Positions 7,905 through 16,183 of a stretch of DNA of 46,536 nt are shown piece after piece. The DNA comes from Pseudomonadota bacterium (GTDB taxonomy: Bacteria > Pseudomonadota > Alphaproteobacteria > Rhizobiales > Rhizobiaceae): the NCBI GenBank assembly GCA_023399465.1, contig JAEWPB010000055.1, positions 1 to 46,536 of the forward strand, given 5' to 3'. Position 1 is the first letter of the stretch, and each line of letters starts with the position of its first letter. Made by a program: the position numbers and the translations under genes. The notes under the pieces are model-generated. The model was not told the origin of the DNA, ran no database searches, and worked only from the letters and a program-made list of their open reading frames with translations.

Positions 7905-8627
7905 TCACCACAGATAGAAAAACGCGAAGATGAACACCCAGACGAGATCGACGAAATGCCAGTACAGGCCCATGATCTCGACCGCTTCGTAGTTCCCCCG
8001 CCGACTGGTGAAAAAGCCGCGCCGGCCGGTATCGTAGTCGCCGCGCGCCACCTTGCGGGCGATGATCAGCAGAAAGATCACCCCGAAGGTGACGTGCGTT
8101 CCGTGAAAACCGGTTATCATGAAGAACGAGGATCCGAACTGCGCCGCCCCCCAGGGATTGCTCCATGGCCGCACGCCCTCGTTGATCAGCTTGGTCCACT
8201 CGAAAGCCTGCATGCCGACGAAGGCGGCCCCCAACGCCGCCGTCGCCAGCAGCAGCGCCGCCGTCTTGCGACGGTCGTGCCGGTAGCCGTAGTTCACCGC
8301 CATGGCCATCGTACCGCTGCTCGAGATCAGGACGAAGGTCATGATCGCGATCAGGATCAAGGGGATCTCGTGTCCGGCGATATCGAGAGCGAAGACCTCG
8401 CTGGGGTTCGGCCAGGGAACGGTCGTCGATATCCTCGCGCTCATGTAGGCGATCAGGAAGCAGCCGAACACGAACGTGTCGCTGACGAGAAAGATCCACA
8501 TCATGGCCTTTCCCCAGGACACGCCCTTGAACGCCTGCTGGTCGGAAGCCCAGTCGGCGGCAAAGCCGTTCATGCCCGATGGACGCGTAAGCAGTTCGTC
8601 CGGTTCCGTTCGTGCAGTTTCGACCAT
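7905..8627 (-). CDS. coxP: Cytochrome c oxidase subunit III-like protein (second copy)
   Basis: A 240-residue polytopic membrane protein of the cytochrome oxidase subunit III / NorE superfamily with about five helices. Subunit III lines the proton-uptake side of the oxidase and slows turnover-dependent inactivation. Typical segments are VSDTFVFGCFLIAYMSAR, ITGFHGTHVTFGVIFLL and the C-terminal GLYWHFVDLVWVFIFAFFYLW. The ATG at 8625-8627 is chosen over a much longer frame because a perfect GGGAGG sits seven bases before it. Order II-I-III-III matches the coxMNOP alternative oxidase described in Bradyrhizobium; the symbol is assigned by that synteny. It is 13 bp after the first subunit III gene. 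Confidence 0.82.
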   Translation of the reverse strand: MVETARTEPDELLTRPSGMNGFAADWASDQQAFKGVSWGKAMMWIFLVSDTFVFGCFLIAYMSARISTTVPWPNPSEVFALDIAGHEIPLILIAIMTFVLISSSGTMAMAVNYGYRHDRRKTAALLLATAALGAAFVGMQAFEWTKLINEGVRPWSNPWGAAQFGSSFFMITGFHGTHVTFGVIFLLIIARKVARGDYDTGRRGFFTSRRGNYEAVEIMGLYWHFVDLVWVFIFAFFYLW

Positions 8628-8640
8628 TCGGCAGCCTCCC

Positions 8641-9348
8641 TCAACCGAGCAACTGGCGGCAGATATCGACAAGATCGCTGGCATAGCCGGTAAACAGCGC
8701 CAGAAGCAGCAGCCAGACGAGCAGCATGAAATGCCAATAGGTGGCACAGAGCTGGACGCCGAGACGCACCTTCTTGCGCGGCACGCCTTCGTCATAGGCG
8801 TTGCGGGTCGTGCGGATGAGGCCAACCAGACCGCCGACGATGTGCAGCCCGTGCAGCCCTGTGATCATGTAGAAGAAGCTGTTGGCCGGGTTGCCCGCAA
8901 GAAGGTAACCCTCGTCGACCAGTTGCCGCCAGGCGAACAGCTGCCCTACCAGGAATGCGACCCCCGTCACGAAACCGGTAACGAGCGCAGTCCTCATCGC
9001 CTCGTCGTCACCGCGTCGCGCAGCGAGGCTCGCCAGATGCAGCGCGGCGCTGCTGGCAAGCAGCACGAGGGTATTCACCCACAGGATCGGCGGGACCGGC
9101 AACGACCACCAGTCCGAACCATCCATGCGCATGAGATAGGCGCTGGTGAGCAGCGCGAACAGCGCCCCGACGACGGCGAGGAAGACCCCGAGACCGATCT
9201 TGGCCGCGGGAGGGCGCGGGCCGTCGTCGCCATAGGCTGCGCCGGCCCAGCCAATCTCGGTCCACGGCTTGGAGCCGATGCGGTGGTACACCGCCCACCA
9301 GACGACGATGACAGCGATCACCGCAAGGAAGATCAGGACCGGGCCCAT
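8641..9348 (-). CDS. coxO: Cytochrome c oxidase subunit III
   Basis: A 235-residue membrane protein with about six helices, of the subunit III family. It carries MITGLHGLHIVGGLVGLI and ATYWHFMLLVWLLLLALFTG, the conserved HGxH and YWHF regions. Its start ATG overlaps the stop of subunit I by one base (TGATG), with GAGG eight bases upstream, indicating translational coupling. A hydrophilic segment at about residues 22-50 (IGSKPWTEIGWAGAAYGDDG) is longer than in mitochondrial-type subunit III. With the next gene, the operon carries two subunit III-like proteins, as in rhizobial coxMNOP clusters. Confidence 0.83.
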   Translation of the reverse strand: MGPVLIFLAVIAVIVVWWAVYHRIGSKPWTEIGWAGAAYGDDGPRPPAAKIGLGVFLAVVGALFALLTSAYLMRMDGSDWWSLPVPPILWVNTLVLLASSAALHLASLAARRGDDEAMRTALVTGFVTGVAFLVGQLFAWRQLVDEGYLLAGNPANSFFYMITGLHGLHIVGGLVGLIRTTRNAYDEGVPRKKVRLGVQLCATYWHFMLLVWLLLLALFTGYASDLVDICRQLLG

Positions 9349-11123
9349 CAGGTCGCCTCGCGTATCAGGCCGGGAATGGGCGGCTGATTCTGGGGAATGA
9401 AGTCTTCCGGCGCGCCCGGCACGCTGTAATCGTAGGCCCAGCGATAGACGACTGGCAGGTCCTTGCCCCAGTTGCCGTGCGCCGGAGGGGTTTGCGGCGT
9501 CTGCCATTCGAGCGTGGTCGCCCGCCACGGATTGCCACCGGCCTTCCGGCCGTGGAACAGGCTCCAGACGAGGTTGAACACGAACACCATCTGCGCGGCG
9601 CCGACGACCAGCGCCACAACGGTGATGAAGACGTTCAGCGAATGTGCCGAAGGCGGCACGAAGGCCGTCTCCCCCAGTTCATAGTAGCGGCGCGGCACGC
9701 CGAGCAGCCCGAGATAGTGCATCGGGAAGAAGATCATGTAGGCACCAAGGAAGGTGATCCAGAAATGGATCTGCCCGAGGGTCTCGTTCAGCATCCGCCC
9801 GGTGATTTTCGGATACCAGTGGTAGATCGCCCCGTAGATCACCAGGATCGGCGCCACGCCCATGACCATGTGGAAATGGGCGACCACGAACATCGTATCC
9901 GATAATGGTACGTCGACCACGACGTTGCCCAGGAAAAGACCTGTGAGCCCGCCATTGACGAAGGTGACGATGAAGGCGATCGCAAACAGCATCGGCAGGG
10001 TAAGATGGATATCGCCACGCCACAGCGTCAGCACCCAGTTGTAGACCTTGATCGCAGTGGGCACTGCGATGATCAGCGTCGTCGTGGCGAAGAAGAAACC
10101 GAAGTTCGGATTCATTCCGCTGACATACATGTGGTGCGCCCAGACGATGAAGCTCAGCGCGCCGATGATGACGATGGCCCAGACCATCATGCGATAGCCG
10201 AAGATGTTCTTCCGGGCGTGCGTGGCGATAAGATCGGAGACGATGCCGAAGGCCGGCAGCGCGACGATATACACCTCGGGGTGGCCGAAGAACCAGAAGA
10301 GGTGCTGGAACAGGATCGGGCTGCCGCCCCTCAGGTTCAGCTGCTCGCCCATTTCGACGATCGCCGGCATGAAGAAGCTGGTGCCGAGCAGCCGGTCGAA
10401 CAGCAGCATCACGCAGGCGACGAACAGGGCCGGAAAGGCCAAAAGCGCCATCACCGTCGCGGTAAAGATCCCCCACACGGTCAGGGGCATGCGCATCAAA
10501 GTCATGCCGCGCGTACGCCCCTGGAGCACAGTGACGACATAATTCAGCCCGCCCATGGTGAAGCCGATGATGAAGATGATCAGCGACGACAGCATCACGA
10601 TGATGCCCCAGTCCCTGCCGCCCGGGGTACCCGACAGGATCGCCTGCGGCGGATAGAGCGTCCATCCCGCGCCGGTCGGGCCGCCGGGGACGAAGAACCC
10701 CGCCACCAGCACCAGGACCGCGAGCAGATAGAGCCAGTAGCTCAGCATGTTGGCATAGGGAAACACCATGTCGCGCGCGCCGAGCATCAAGGGGATCAGG
10801 TAGTTGCCGAACCCGCCGAGGAACAGCGCCGTCAGCAGGTAGATCACCATGATCATCCCGTGCATGGTGATGAACTGGTAGTAGCTCTCGATGTCGATGA
10901 AGGTGAAGTAACCCGGAAACGCCAGTTGCAGCCGCATCAGCCATGACAGCACCAGCGCGACAAACCCGATCGCCAGCGCCGTGGTGCCGTACTGGATGGC
11001 GATTACCTTGGCATCCTGGCTGAAGACATATCGCGTCCACCAGCTGTGCGGGTGATAAAGCTCGACATCCTCCACTTCAGCGGGGCCGATGGCTCCTCCG
11101 ATGCCGGGCTGGGAATCGACCAT
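9348..11123 (-). CDS. coxN: Cytochrome c oxidase subunit I
   Basis: A 591-residue haem-copper oxidase catalytic subunit with about 12 helices. It reduces oxygen to water at the haem-CuB site and pumps protons across the inner membrane. GHPEVYIVALPAFG (about 280-293) carries the CuB histidine, the cross-linked Tyr and the Glu that define the A1 (mitochondrial-like) D-channel family. WAHHMYVSGM supplies the other CuB histidines and VVAHFHMVMG the haem ligands. The protein is longer than most aa3 subunits through a C-terminal polar tail of about 60 residues. GGGAGGTC lies about six bases before ATG 11121-11123. It follows subunit II by 57 bp. Confidence 0.95.
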   Translation of the reverse strand: MVDSQPGIGGAIGPAEVEDVELYHPHSWWTRYVFSQDAKVIAIQYGTTALAIGFVALVLSWLMRLQLAFPGYFTFIDIESYYQFITMHGMIMVIYLLTALFLGGFGNYLIPLMLGARDMVFPYANMLSYWLYLLAVLVLVAGFFVPGGPTGAGWTLYPPQAILSGTPGGRDWGIIVMLSSLIIFIIGFTMGGLNYVVTVLQGRTRGMTLMRMPLTVWGIFTATVMALLAFPALFVACVMLLFDRLLGTSFFMPAIVEMGEQLNLRGGSPILFQHLFWFFGHPEVYIVALPAFGIVSDLIATHARKNIFGYRMMVWAIVIIGALSFIVWAHHMYVSGMNPNFGFFFATTTLIIAVPTAIKVYNWVLTLWRGDIHLTLPMLFAIAFIVTFVNGGLTGLFLGNVVVDVPLSDTMFVVAHFHMVMGVAPILVIYGAIYHWYPKITGRMLNETLGQIHFWITFLGAYMIFFPMHYLGLLGVPRRYYELGETAFVPPSAHSLNVFITVVALVVGAAQMVFVFNLVWSLFHGRKAGGNPWRATTLEWQTPQTPPAHGNWGKDLPVVYRWAYDYSVPGAPEDFIPQNQPPIPGLIREAT

Positions 11124-11180
11124 GATATGACCTCCCTCATGTCGTGATCCGGTTGGCTGTCTTCGGCGTTTCGCCGGGCA

Positions 11181-11996
11181 TCATCGTGTCGTCGGCGTCT
11201 CCACCGATGCGAGCAGCTGCGAGAATGTCGGTTGCTGCTCGAGCCAGGTCTGGTAGTCCTCCTCGGTATCGACCACGACGGTGCCGCGCATTTGCGGGTG
11301 GCCGATGCCGCACAGTTCGGCACAGAGGACATCGAAGGTGCCGGTTCGCGTCGGGGTCAGCCAGAAATAGGTGACGGTGCCCGGAATCATGTCCATCTTG
11401 GCCCGGAATTCCGGCACGAAGAAATCGTGGAGCACGTCGACGGAACGAAGCAGGACCTTCGTCGGCTTGCCGATCGGCACGTGCAGTTCACCGCCCTCGA
11501 CGATGATGTCATCGAGGCCCGCCGCATCGTTGCGGTCGATGCCGAGGACGTTTTCGGCGGTCACGTTGCGATTGTCGGCCCTGCCGAGCTGGCCGTCCTT
11601 GCCCGGCAGGCGGTAGGTCCACAGCCATTGCTGGCCGACGACCTCGAGTTCGCCTGCTCCAGCAGGGACGGTGATGAAATCGTGCCAGACGACCAGGCCG
11701 GGCGCGAGCATGGCGGCAACGCCGAGGGTCGTGCCGGCGGCAAGCCAGCCCTCGAGCTTCTTGTTCTCCGGTTCATAGGCAGCTCGAATGCCGGGACGGT
11801 GCCGGAAGCGAATGATGCAATAGGCCACGAAAAGCACCACGGCGACGAAGACGAAGCCTGTGATCCAGAAGGTGATGATCAGCGTGTCGTCGATGTACGA
11901 CCAATTGGAGGCGATGGGGGTCCACCACCACGGACTGAGCAGATGAAATATGACGGACGCTACTGCCAGTAGAATCAATACCAGCGCAACAGCCAT
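11181..11996 (-). CDS. coxM: Cytochrome c oxidase subunit II with CuA site
   Basis: A 271-residue subunit II. Two membrane helices (about 2-20 and 40-62) are followed by a periplasmic cupredoxin domain. The binuclear CuA site is complete: His in DVLHDFFVPEF, then C225, C229, H233 and M236 in CAELCGIGHPQM. The aromatic electron-entry patch QQWLWTY is also present. There is no fused cytochrome c domain, so an external cytochrome c donates electrons. AAGGAGG nine bases before ATG 11994-11996 sets the start; a longer frame exists upstream. It is the first gene of the five-gene oxidase operon. No haem- or copper-insertion factors are encoded nearby. Confidence 0.94.
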   Translation of the reverse strand: MAVALVLILLAVASVIFHLLSPWWWTPIASNWSYIDDTLIITFWITGFVFVAVVLFVAYCIIRFRHRPGIRAAYEPENKKLEGWLAAGTTLGVAAMLAPGLVVWHDFITVPAGAGELEVVGQQWLWTYRLPGKDGQLGRADNRNVTAENVLGIDRNDAAGLDDIIVEGGELHVPIGKPTKVLLRSVDVLHDFFVPEFRAKMDMIPGTVTYFWLTPTRTGTFDVLCAELCGIGHPQMRGTVVVDTEEDYQTWLEQQPTFSQLLASVETPTTR

Positions 11997-12062
11997 TTCT
12001 GGTCCCTCCTTGCCGTGCAGGCTGTGGGCATGGATGCGCAATCTCTCGTCTATTTATTAGCA

Positions 12063-12084
12063 GTATCTCACGAACGTGAAATAC
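12063..12084 (-). promoter_or_regulatory. 22-bp inverted repeat in the coxM promoter region
   Basis: On the plus strand the arms read GTATCTCACG and CGTGAAATAC with a 2-base spacer; nine of ten arm positions pair. The centre lies about 77 bp before the coxM start. Read toward coxM, a TTGCTT hexamer, a 17-base spacer that contains most of the palindrome and a GATACT hexamer form a plausible promoter, so a bound protein would directly affect initiation. The regulator is not in the window. Confidence 0.5.
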
Positions 12085-12140
12085 AAGCAATTACAGACGC
12101 AAGGCGCCTTCCCCGCATGGAGCCATTGAAACGACACCGA

Positions 12141-13049
12141 TCAGCGGCCGCTTGGACCCTTCTGCTGGCGCTTGAGCTGCTGTTCACGGAAGAAGATGAA
12201 AAGACCGGAAAACACGATCAGGACACTGCCGACCAGCATCATCGGACGCGGCACGTCGCCGAAAAACAGCGCGCCGAAGACGATCGCCCAGAACAGCATC
12301 GTGTATTGCAGCGGCGCGACCGTCGCCGCGTCGGCGAGTTTCAGTGCGCGGTTGACCAGCATATGCGCGGCCATGGCGACGACGCCGAGCAGGCCGATCA
12401 ACGGCAGGTCGGAAAGCTCAGGCGTCTGCCAGTGATAGGGAAGCGAGGCGAGGCCAGCGATGCCCGCGCCGATGATCTGCCAGAACACCAGCGTCGTATC
12501 CGGCGTGTTACGCAGCGTGCGGCCGGACACCAGCATGAAAGCAAAGGCCATGCTGCCGAGGATCGCGACGATGGCGGGCGGCGTCAGTGCCTGCGACGAC
12601 GGCTCGAGCGCGACCACCACGCCGGAAAAGCCGATCGCAATGGCGGTCCAGCGCCGCCACCCGACCTTCTCGCCCAGCAGGAACGGCGATACCGCCGCAA
12701 CATAGATGGGCGCGGCCAGCCAATAGGTCATCACGTCGGCAAGCGGCAGAAAGGCGACGGCGTAATAGAAGGCAAAGACCTCGGCGGTCGAGAACACCAC
12801 CCGCGCGAATTGCAGCCACGGCCTCTCCACCTTCAGCACCTGCTGCGAAAAGCCCCTTTGCCAGAGGAACGGCGCCAGTACCAGCACCGCGACGATGCTG
12901 CGGATCAGCACCACCTGACCGACCGAATAGGAAGCCACCAGCCACTTGCCCATCGCGTCATTGAGCGCGAAGGCGAGCATGCCGACAAGCATCAGAACGA
13001 CGCCCAGACGGGCATTGGACATGGCAGGGCGGACGGCGACTTCGGACAT
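12141..13049 (-). CDS. EamA/DMT-family permease
   Basis: A 302-residue inner-membrane protein with ten predicted helices in two repeated EamA halves, the drug/metabolite transporter fold. The N-terminal LVGMLAFALNDAMGKWL and the second-half start ILGSMAFAFMLVSGR mark the two repeats. Such proteins export amino acids, nucleosides or small organic compounds; the substrate cannot be told from sequence. A charged C-terminal tail (FFREQQLKRQQKG) is cytoplasmic. No convincing ribosome-binding site precedes ATG 13047-13049, and the Met nine codons later is an alternative. It is divergent from the glutamate-type dehydrogenase across 431 bp. Confidence 0.88.
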   Translation of the reverse strand: MSEVAVRPAMSNARLGVVLMLVGMLAFALNDAMGKWLVASYSVGQVVLIRSIVAVLVLAPFLWQRGFSQQVLKVERPWLQFARVVFSTAEVFAFYYAVAFLPLADVMTYWLAAPIYVAAVSPFLLGEKVGWRRWTAIAIGFSGVVVALEPSSQALTPPAIVAILGSMAFAFMLVSGRTLRNTPDTTLVFWQIIGAGIAGLASLPYHWQTPELSDLPLIGLLGVVAMAAHMLVNRALKLADAATVAPLQYTMLFWAIVFGALFFGDVPRPMMLVGSVLIVFSGLFIFFREQQLKRQQKGPSGR

Positions 13050-13480
13050 GGTGGCTTTTGGGTCAGACTGCGGAATGGACGGAAAGGTGCGGGCAGATCC
13101 CGTCGCGGCATTCGCACGACAGGAAGGGCCTCCGCTTCTGGCAGATCGTTCCGGCAGGGTCAAATGCGCAAGGGGCTACGGCCCGACCACCGACCCGATT
13201 GCCTGTTTCGCTGTGGCATACGGGTATCAATCGACCGAAAAATACGACACTGCGGCGCGATCTTGCGAGCTTTTCGCGTTCGCGACGAGACCCGCAAAAA
13301 AAGCTCGGCATCAAGGCAATGACCGGCGTTGTAGCCATCTGGGCGATGATCTGCCTCTTTTTTAATCCGACGATGGTAGGAGTACGATTTTTGCTCATCT
13401 AAGTGCATACGCCTTGTGCAGGGCCCGGCTTGGGATTATTCACATCCCCGCGAAACGTCCATACCGCGAAAGGAACCATC
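13050..13480. other. Intergenic region between DMT permease and glutamate-type dehydrogenase
   Basis: This 431-bp divergent spacer holds no convincing conserved gene. An inverted repeat TCGCG-TT-CGCGA lies at 13274-13285. A 27-codon hydrophobic plus-strand frame (13319-13402) is possible but lacks a well-spaced ribosome-binding site. Promoters for both flanking genes must lie here, but I could not place them confidently. Confidence 0.6.
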
Positions 13481-14749
13481 ATGTCCGAAGACAGTCTTCT
13501 CGATTCCGCCCTTGTCCGCCTGGATGAGGCGGCCCGTCACCTCGACATCGACGCTGATGTAATCGAGAAACTGAAATATGCCCGCGAAACCACCCAGGCC
13601 CGACTGATGATCCGTATGGACGACGGATCGCGAAAGTCGTTCCGAGCGTGGCGATGCCGGTATGACGACACCCGTGGCCCGACCAAGGGCGGTATCCGCT
13701 TCCATCCGGAATCGACCGCCGACGAGGTCGAAACGCTCGCCTTCTGGATGACCTTCAAGTGCGCTGTGATGAACCTTCCCTATGGCGGCGGCAAGGGCGC
13801 CGTGCAGGTCGATCCGCGCAAGCTTTCCAAGGCCGAACTCGAGCGCCTTTCGCGTGCCTATATCCAGGCCTTTGCCCGTATCATCGGTCCCGACCGCGAC
13901 ATTCCCGCTCCCGATGTCTACACCAATTCGATGATCATGGGCTGGATGGCCGATGAGTATTCGCAGATCGTCGGCCGCTCCGAGCCGGGCGTAATCACCG
14001 GCAAGCCGCTGGCGCTCGGCGGGTCGCTCGGCCGCGGCGATGCCACGGCCCGTGGCGGCTTCTACCTCGTGCGTCATCTCGCCAGCGATCTCGGCCTCGC
14101 CACCACCATGCGCGCCGCCATCCAGGGCTTTGGCAACGCTGGCCAGTACTTTGCCTCGCTGTTCTCCGGCGACGGCCACAAGATCGTCGCCGTCTCGGAC
14201 TCCGAAGGCGCGGTCTATTGCGCCGACGGCCTCAACGTCGAGGCGCTGCTCAAGGCCAAGAAGAACGGCCAGTCCGTTACCACGACCGCCGGCGAGAACG
14301 GCCACGAGGTCCTTGCGGCCGATGCGCTGGTCGGCGTTGATTGTGACGTCCTCGTTCCCGCCGCTCTGGAAAACATGATCCGCGCCGACAATGCCGGCTC
14401 GGTCAAGGCGAAGCTCGTCGTCGAACTCGCAAACGGCCCGGTCACGCCGGCCGCCGACGAGATCCTTGCCGAGAAGAAGGTCATCGTGCTTCCCGACATT
14501 CTCGCCAATGCCGGCGGCGTCACCGTGTCCTACTTCGAATGGGTACAGAACCGCCAAGGCTACTACTGGACGGTGGAGGAAATCCACGACCGCCTGCGTG
14601 CGATCATGGAACGCGAAGGCCAGGCGATCTGGGACGTGTCGCGCAGCAAGGGCGTGACCATGCGCACCGCCGCCTATGTGCACGCACTCGGCCGCCTTGC
14701 CGAGGCAATCGAAGCTCACGGCACCCAGAACTACTTCGCCGCCAGCTGA
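13481..14749 (+). CDS. gdhA: Glu/Leu/Phe/Val dehydrogenase, probable glutamate dehydrogenase
   Basis: A 422-residue hexameric-type amino-acid dehydrogenase that interconverts glutamate and 2-oxoglutarate plus ammonia, using NAD(P). The substrate domain has GPTKGGIRFHP and the catalytic lysine region KCAVMNLPYGGGKGA (Lys in GGGKG, about 107). The Rossmann domain has IQGFGNAGQ (about 214-222). VLPDILANAGGVTVSYFEW near the C-terminus is the usual dimer/substrate segment. Length and motifs fit glutamate-type enzymes better than leucine-type, but substrate preference is not certain. AAAGGA about seven bases before ATG 13481 sets the start; the frame upstream is open but lacks family sequence. Confidence 0.92.
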   Translation: MSEDSLLDSALVRLDEAARHLDIDADVIEKLKYARETTQARLMIRMDDGSRKSFRAWRCRYDDTRGPTKGGIRFHPESTADEVETLAFWMTFKCAVMNLPYGGGKGAVQVDPRKLSKAELERLSRAYIQAFARIIGPDRDIPAPDVYTNSMIMGWMADEYSQIVGRSEPGVITGKPLALGGSLGRGDATARGGFYLVRHLASDLGLATTMRAAIQGFGNAGQYFASLFSGDGHKIVAVSDSEGAVYCADGLNVEALLKAKKNGQSVTTTAGENGHEVLAADALVGVDCDVLVPAALENMIRADNAGSVKAKLVVELANGPVTPAADEILAEKKVIVLPDILANAGGVTVSYFEWVQNRQGYYWTVEEIHDRLRAIMEREGQAIWDVSRSKGVTMRTAAYVHALGRLAEAIEAHGTQNYFAAS

Positions 14750-14777
14750 TCATCCGTCTGGCTGACGCATGACATCA

Positions 14778-14798
14778 CCCCGCCGCTCGCCGGCGGGG
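14778..14798 (+). terminator. Intrinsic terminator after gdhA
   Basis: CCCCGCCG and CGGCGGGG form an 8-bp GC stem around a CTCGC loop, followed by six T residues. It lies 29 bp after the gdhA stop and is a standard rho-independent terminator. Confidence 0.9.
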
Positions 14799-14818
14799 TT
14801 TTTTCATGGCATAAAAAA

Positions 14819-14834
14819 ACCCGCCTGAGCGGGT
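14819..14834 (-). terminator. Intrinsic terminator for the spermidine genes
   Basis: ACCCGC and GCGGGT make a short GC stem with a four-base loop. Read on the minus strand, it is followed by seven T residues. It lies 54 bp past the end of the carboxyspermidine dehydrogenase gene. Confidence 0.8.
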
Positions 14835-14840
14835 CTTTTC

Positions 14841-14869
14841 GACCTGCCGGGCGGTGAGCCCGGCAGGTC
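14841..14869. terminator. Third hairpin in the gdhA / spermidine convergent region
   Basis: GACCTGCCGGG and CCCGGCAGGTC form a perfect 11-bp stem with a seven-base loop. A short T-rich stretch follows on the plus strand. It may protect or end either transcript, or act as a backup terminator for gdhA. Confidence 0.6.
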
Positions 14870-14887
14870 TATTTTTCGGAAGGACGA

Positions 14888-16129
14888 TTATTCGAAGCTG
14901 ACCGGACGGTCGCCGTTCTCATCCTGGATGCGGGTCGGCAGGCCGATCCGGTTCAGGATGTTGATGAACGGCCGCGGCGGCAGTTCCTCGACGTTGACCA
15001 TCTTCTTCACGTCCCACTCGCCGGTGGCGATCAGCATCGCGGCGGCGACCGGCGGCACGCCGGCGGTGTAGGAAATGCCCTGGGAGCCGACTTCGTTGTA
15101 GGCTTCCTTGTGGTCGGCAACGTTGTAGATGAAGACGGTCTTTTCCTTGCCGTCCTTCAGACCCTTGACGTAGTCGCCGATGCAGGTCTTGCCTTCATAT
15201 TCCGGGGCGAGCGATGCCGGGTCGGGCAGGCAGGCCTTGACCACCTTGAGCGGCACGACTTCCGAACCGTCGGCGAGCTTGACCGGCTGCTCGGAGAGCA
15301 GACCGATGCTCTTCAGCACGGTGAAGACGTTGATGTAGTGATCACCGAAGCCCATCCAGAAGCGGACGTCTGCACCGTCCATGTTCTTGGCCAGCGAATG
15401 CACTTCGTCGTGACCGCAGAGATAGGCCTTGCGCTTGCCGACGACCGGCAGGTCGTATTCCTTGCCGATCTCGAACATCTTGTTGGTCTGCCACTGGCCA
15501 TTCTGCCAGGAGTAGACGACGCCGGTGAATTCGCGGAAGTTGATTTCCGGATCGAAGTTGGTGGCGAAGTACTTGCCGTGGCTGCCGGCGTTGATGTCGA
15601 CGATGTCGACGTCGGTGACCTTGTCGAGATACTCGTCCTTGGCGAGCTTGGCATAGGCGTTGACGACGCCCGGGTCGAAGCCGGCGCCGAGAATGGCGGT
15701 GATGCCCTTCTCCTCGCACTCGGCAGCGCGCTTCCACTCGTAGTTGCCGTACCACGGCGGCGTCTCGCAGATCTTGTTCGGCTCTTCATGGATCGCGGTG
15801 TCGATATAGGCAACACCGGTATCCATGCAGGCGCGCAGGACGGACATGTTGAGGAAGGCCGTGCCAACGTTGATGACGATCTCGGACTTGGTCTTGCGGA
15901 TCAGGTCCTTCGTCGCTTCGATGTCGAGGGCGTCGAGCGCATGAGCTTCGAGAACGCCCGGCTGCTTCATAGCCTTCTTCTCGTGGACCGACGCAATGAT
16001 CTTCTCGCACTTCGACTTGGTGCGCGAGGCGATATGGATATCACCGAGCACATCGTTGTTCTGCGCGCACTTGTGAGCCACGACCTGTGCGACGCCGCCG
16101 GCGCCGATAATGAGCACGTTCTTCTTCAT
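14888..16129 (-). CDS. Carboxy(nor)spermidine dehydrogenase, saccharopine-dehydrogenase family
   Basis: A 413-residue NADPH-dependent enzyme that condenses L-aspartate beta-semialdehyde with putrescine or diaminopropane to carboxyspermidine or carboxynorspermidine. The Rossmann motif GAGGVAQVVAHKC lies at residues 9-21, and AILGAGFDPGVVNAY and NPEINFREF-like residues (here DPEINFREF) are typical of this branch rather than of lysine-forming saccharopine dehydrogenases. The identity is supported by the carboxynorspermidine decarboxylase gene 54 bp upstream on the same strand, which makes the next step. In Agrobacterium this pair is the main spermidine route, without S-adenosylmethionine decarboxylase. 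Length is normal; the enzyme is cytoplasmic. Confidence 0.92.
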   Translation of the reverse strand: MKKNVLIIGAGGVAQVVAHKCAQNNDVLGDIHIASRTKSKCEKIIASVHEKKAMKQPGVLEAHALDALDIEATKDLIRKTKSEIVINVGTAFLNMSVLRACMDTGVAYIDTAIHEEPNKICETPPWYGNYEWKRAAECEEKGITAILGAGFDPGVVNAYAKLAKDEYLDKVTDVDIVDINAGSHGKYFATNFDPEINFREFTGVVYSWQNGQWQTNKMFEIGKEYDLPVVGKRKAYLCGHDEVHSLAKNMDGADVRFWMGFGDHYINVFTVLKSIGLLSEQPVKLADGSEVVPLKVVKACLPDPASLAPEYEGKTCIGDYVKGLKDGKEKTVFIYNVADHKEAYNEVGSQGISYTAGVPPVAAAMLIATGEWDVKKMVNVEELPPRPFINILNRIGLPTRIQDENGDRPVSFE

Positions 16130-16183
16130 TTCACACGTAAAACTCCATTGAGAGGTAAGCTGTATTCACGCTGCAGAACCGGA

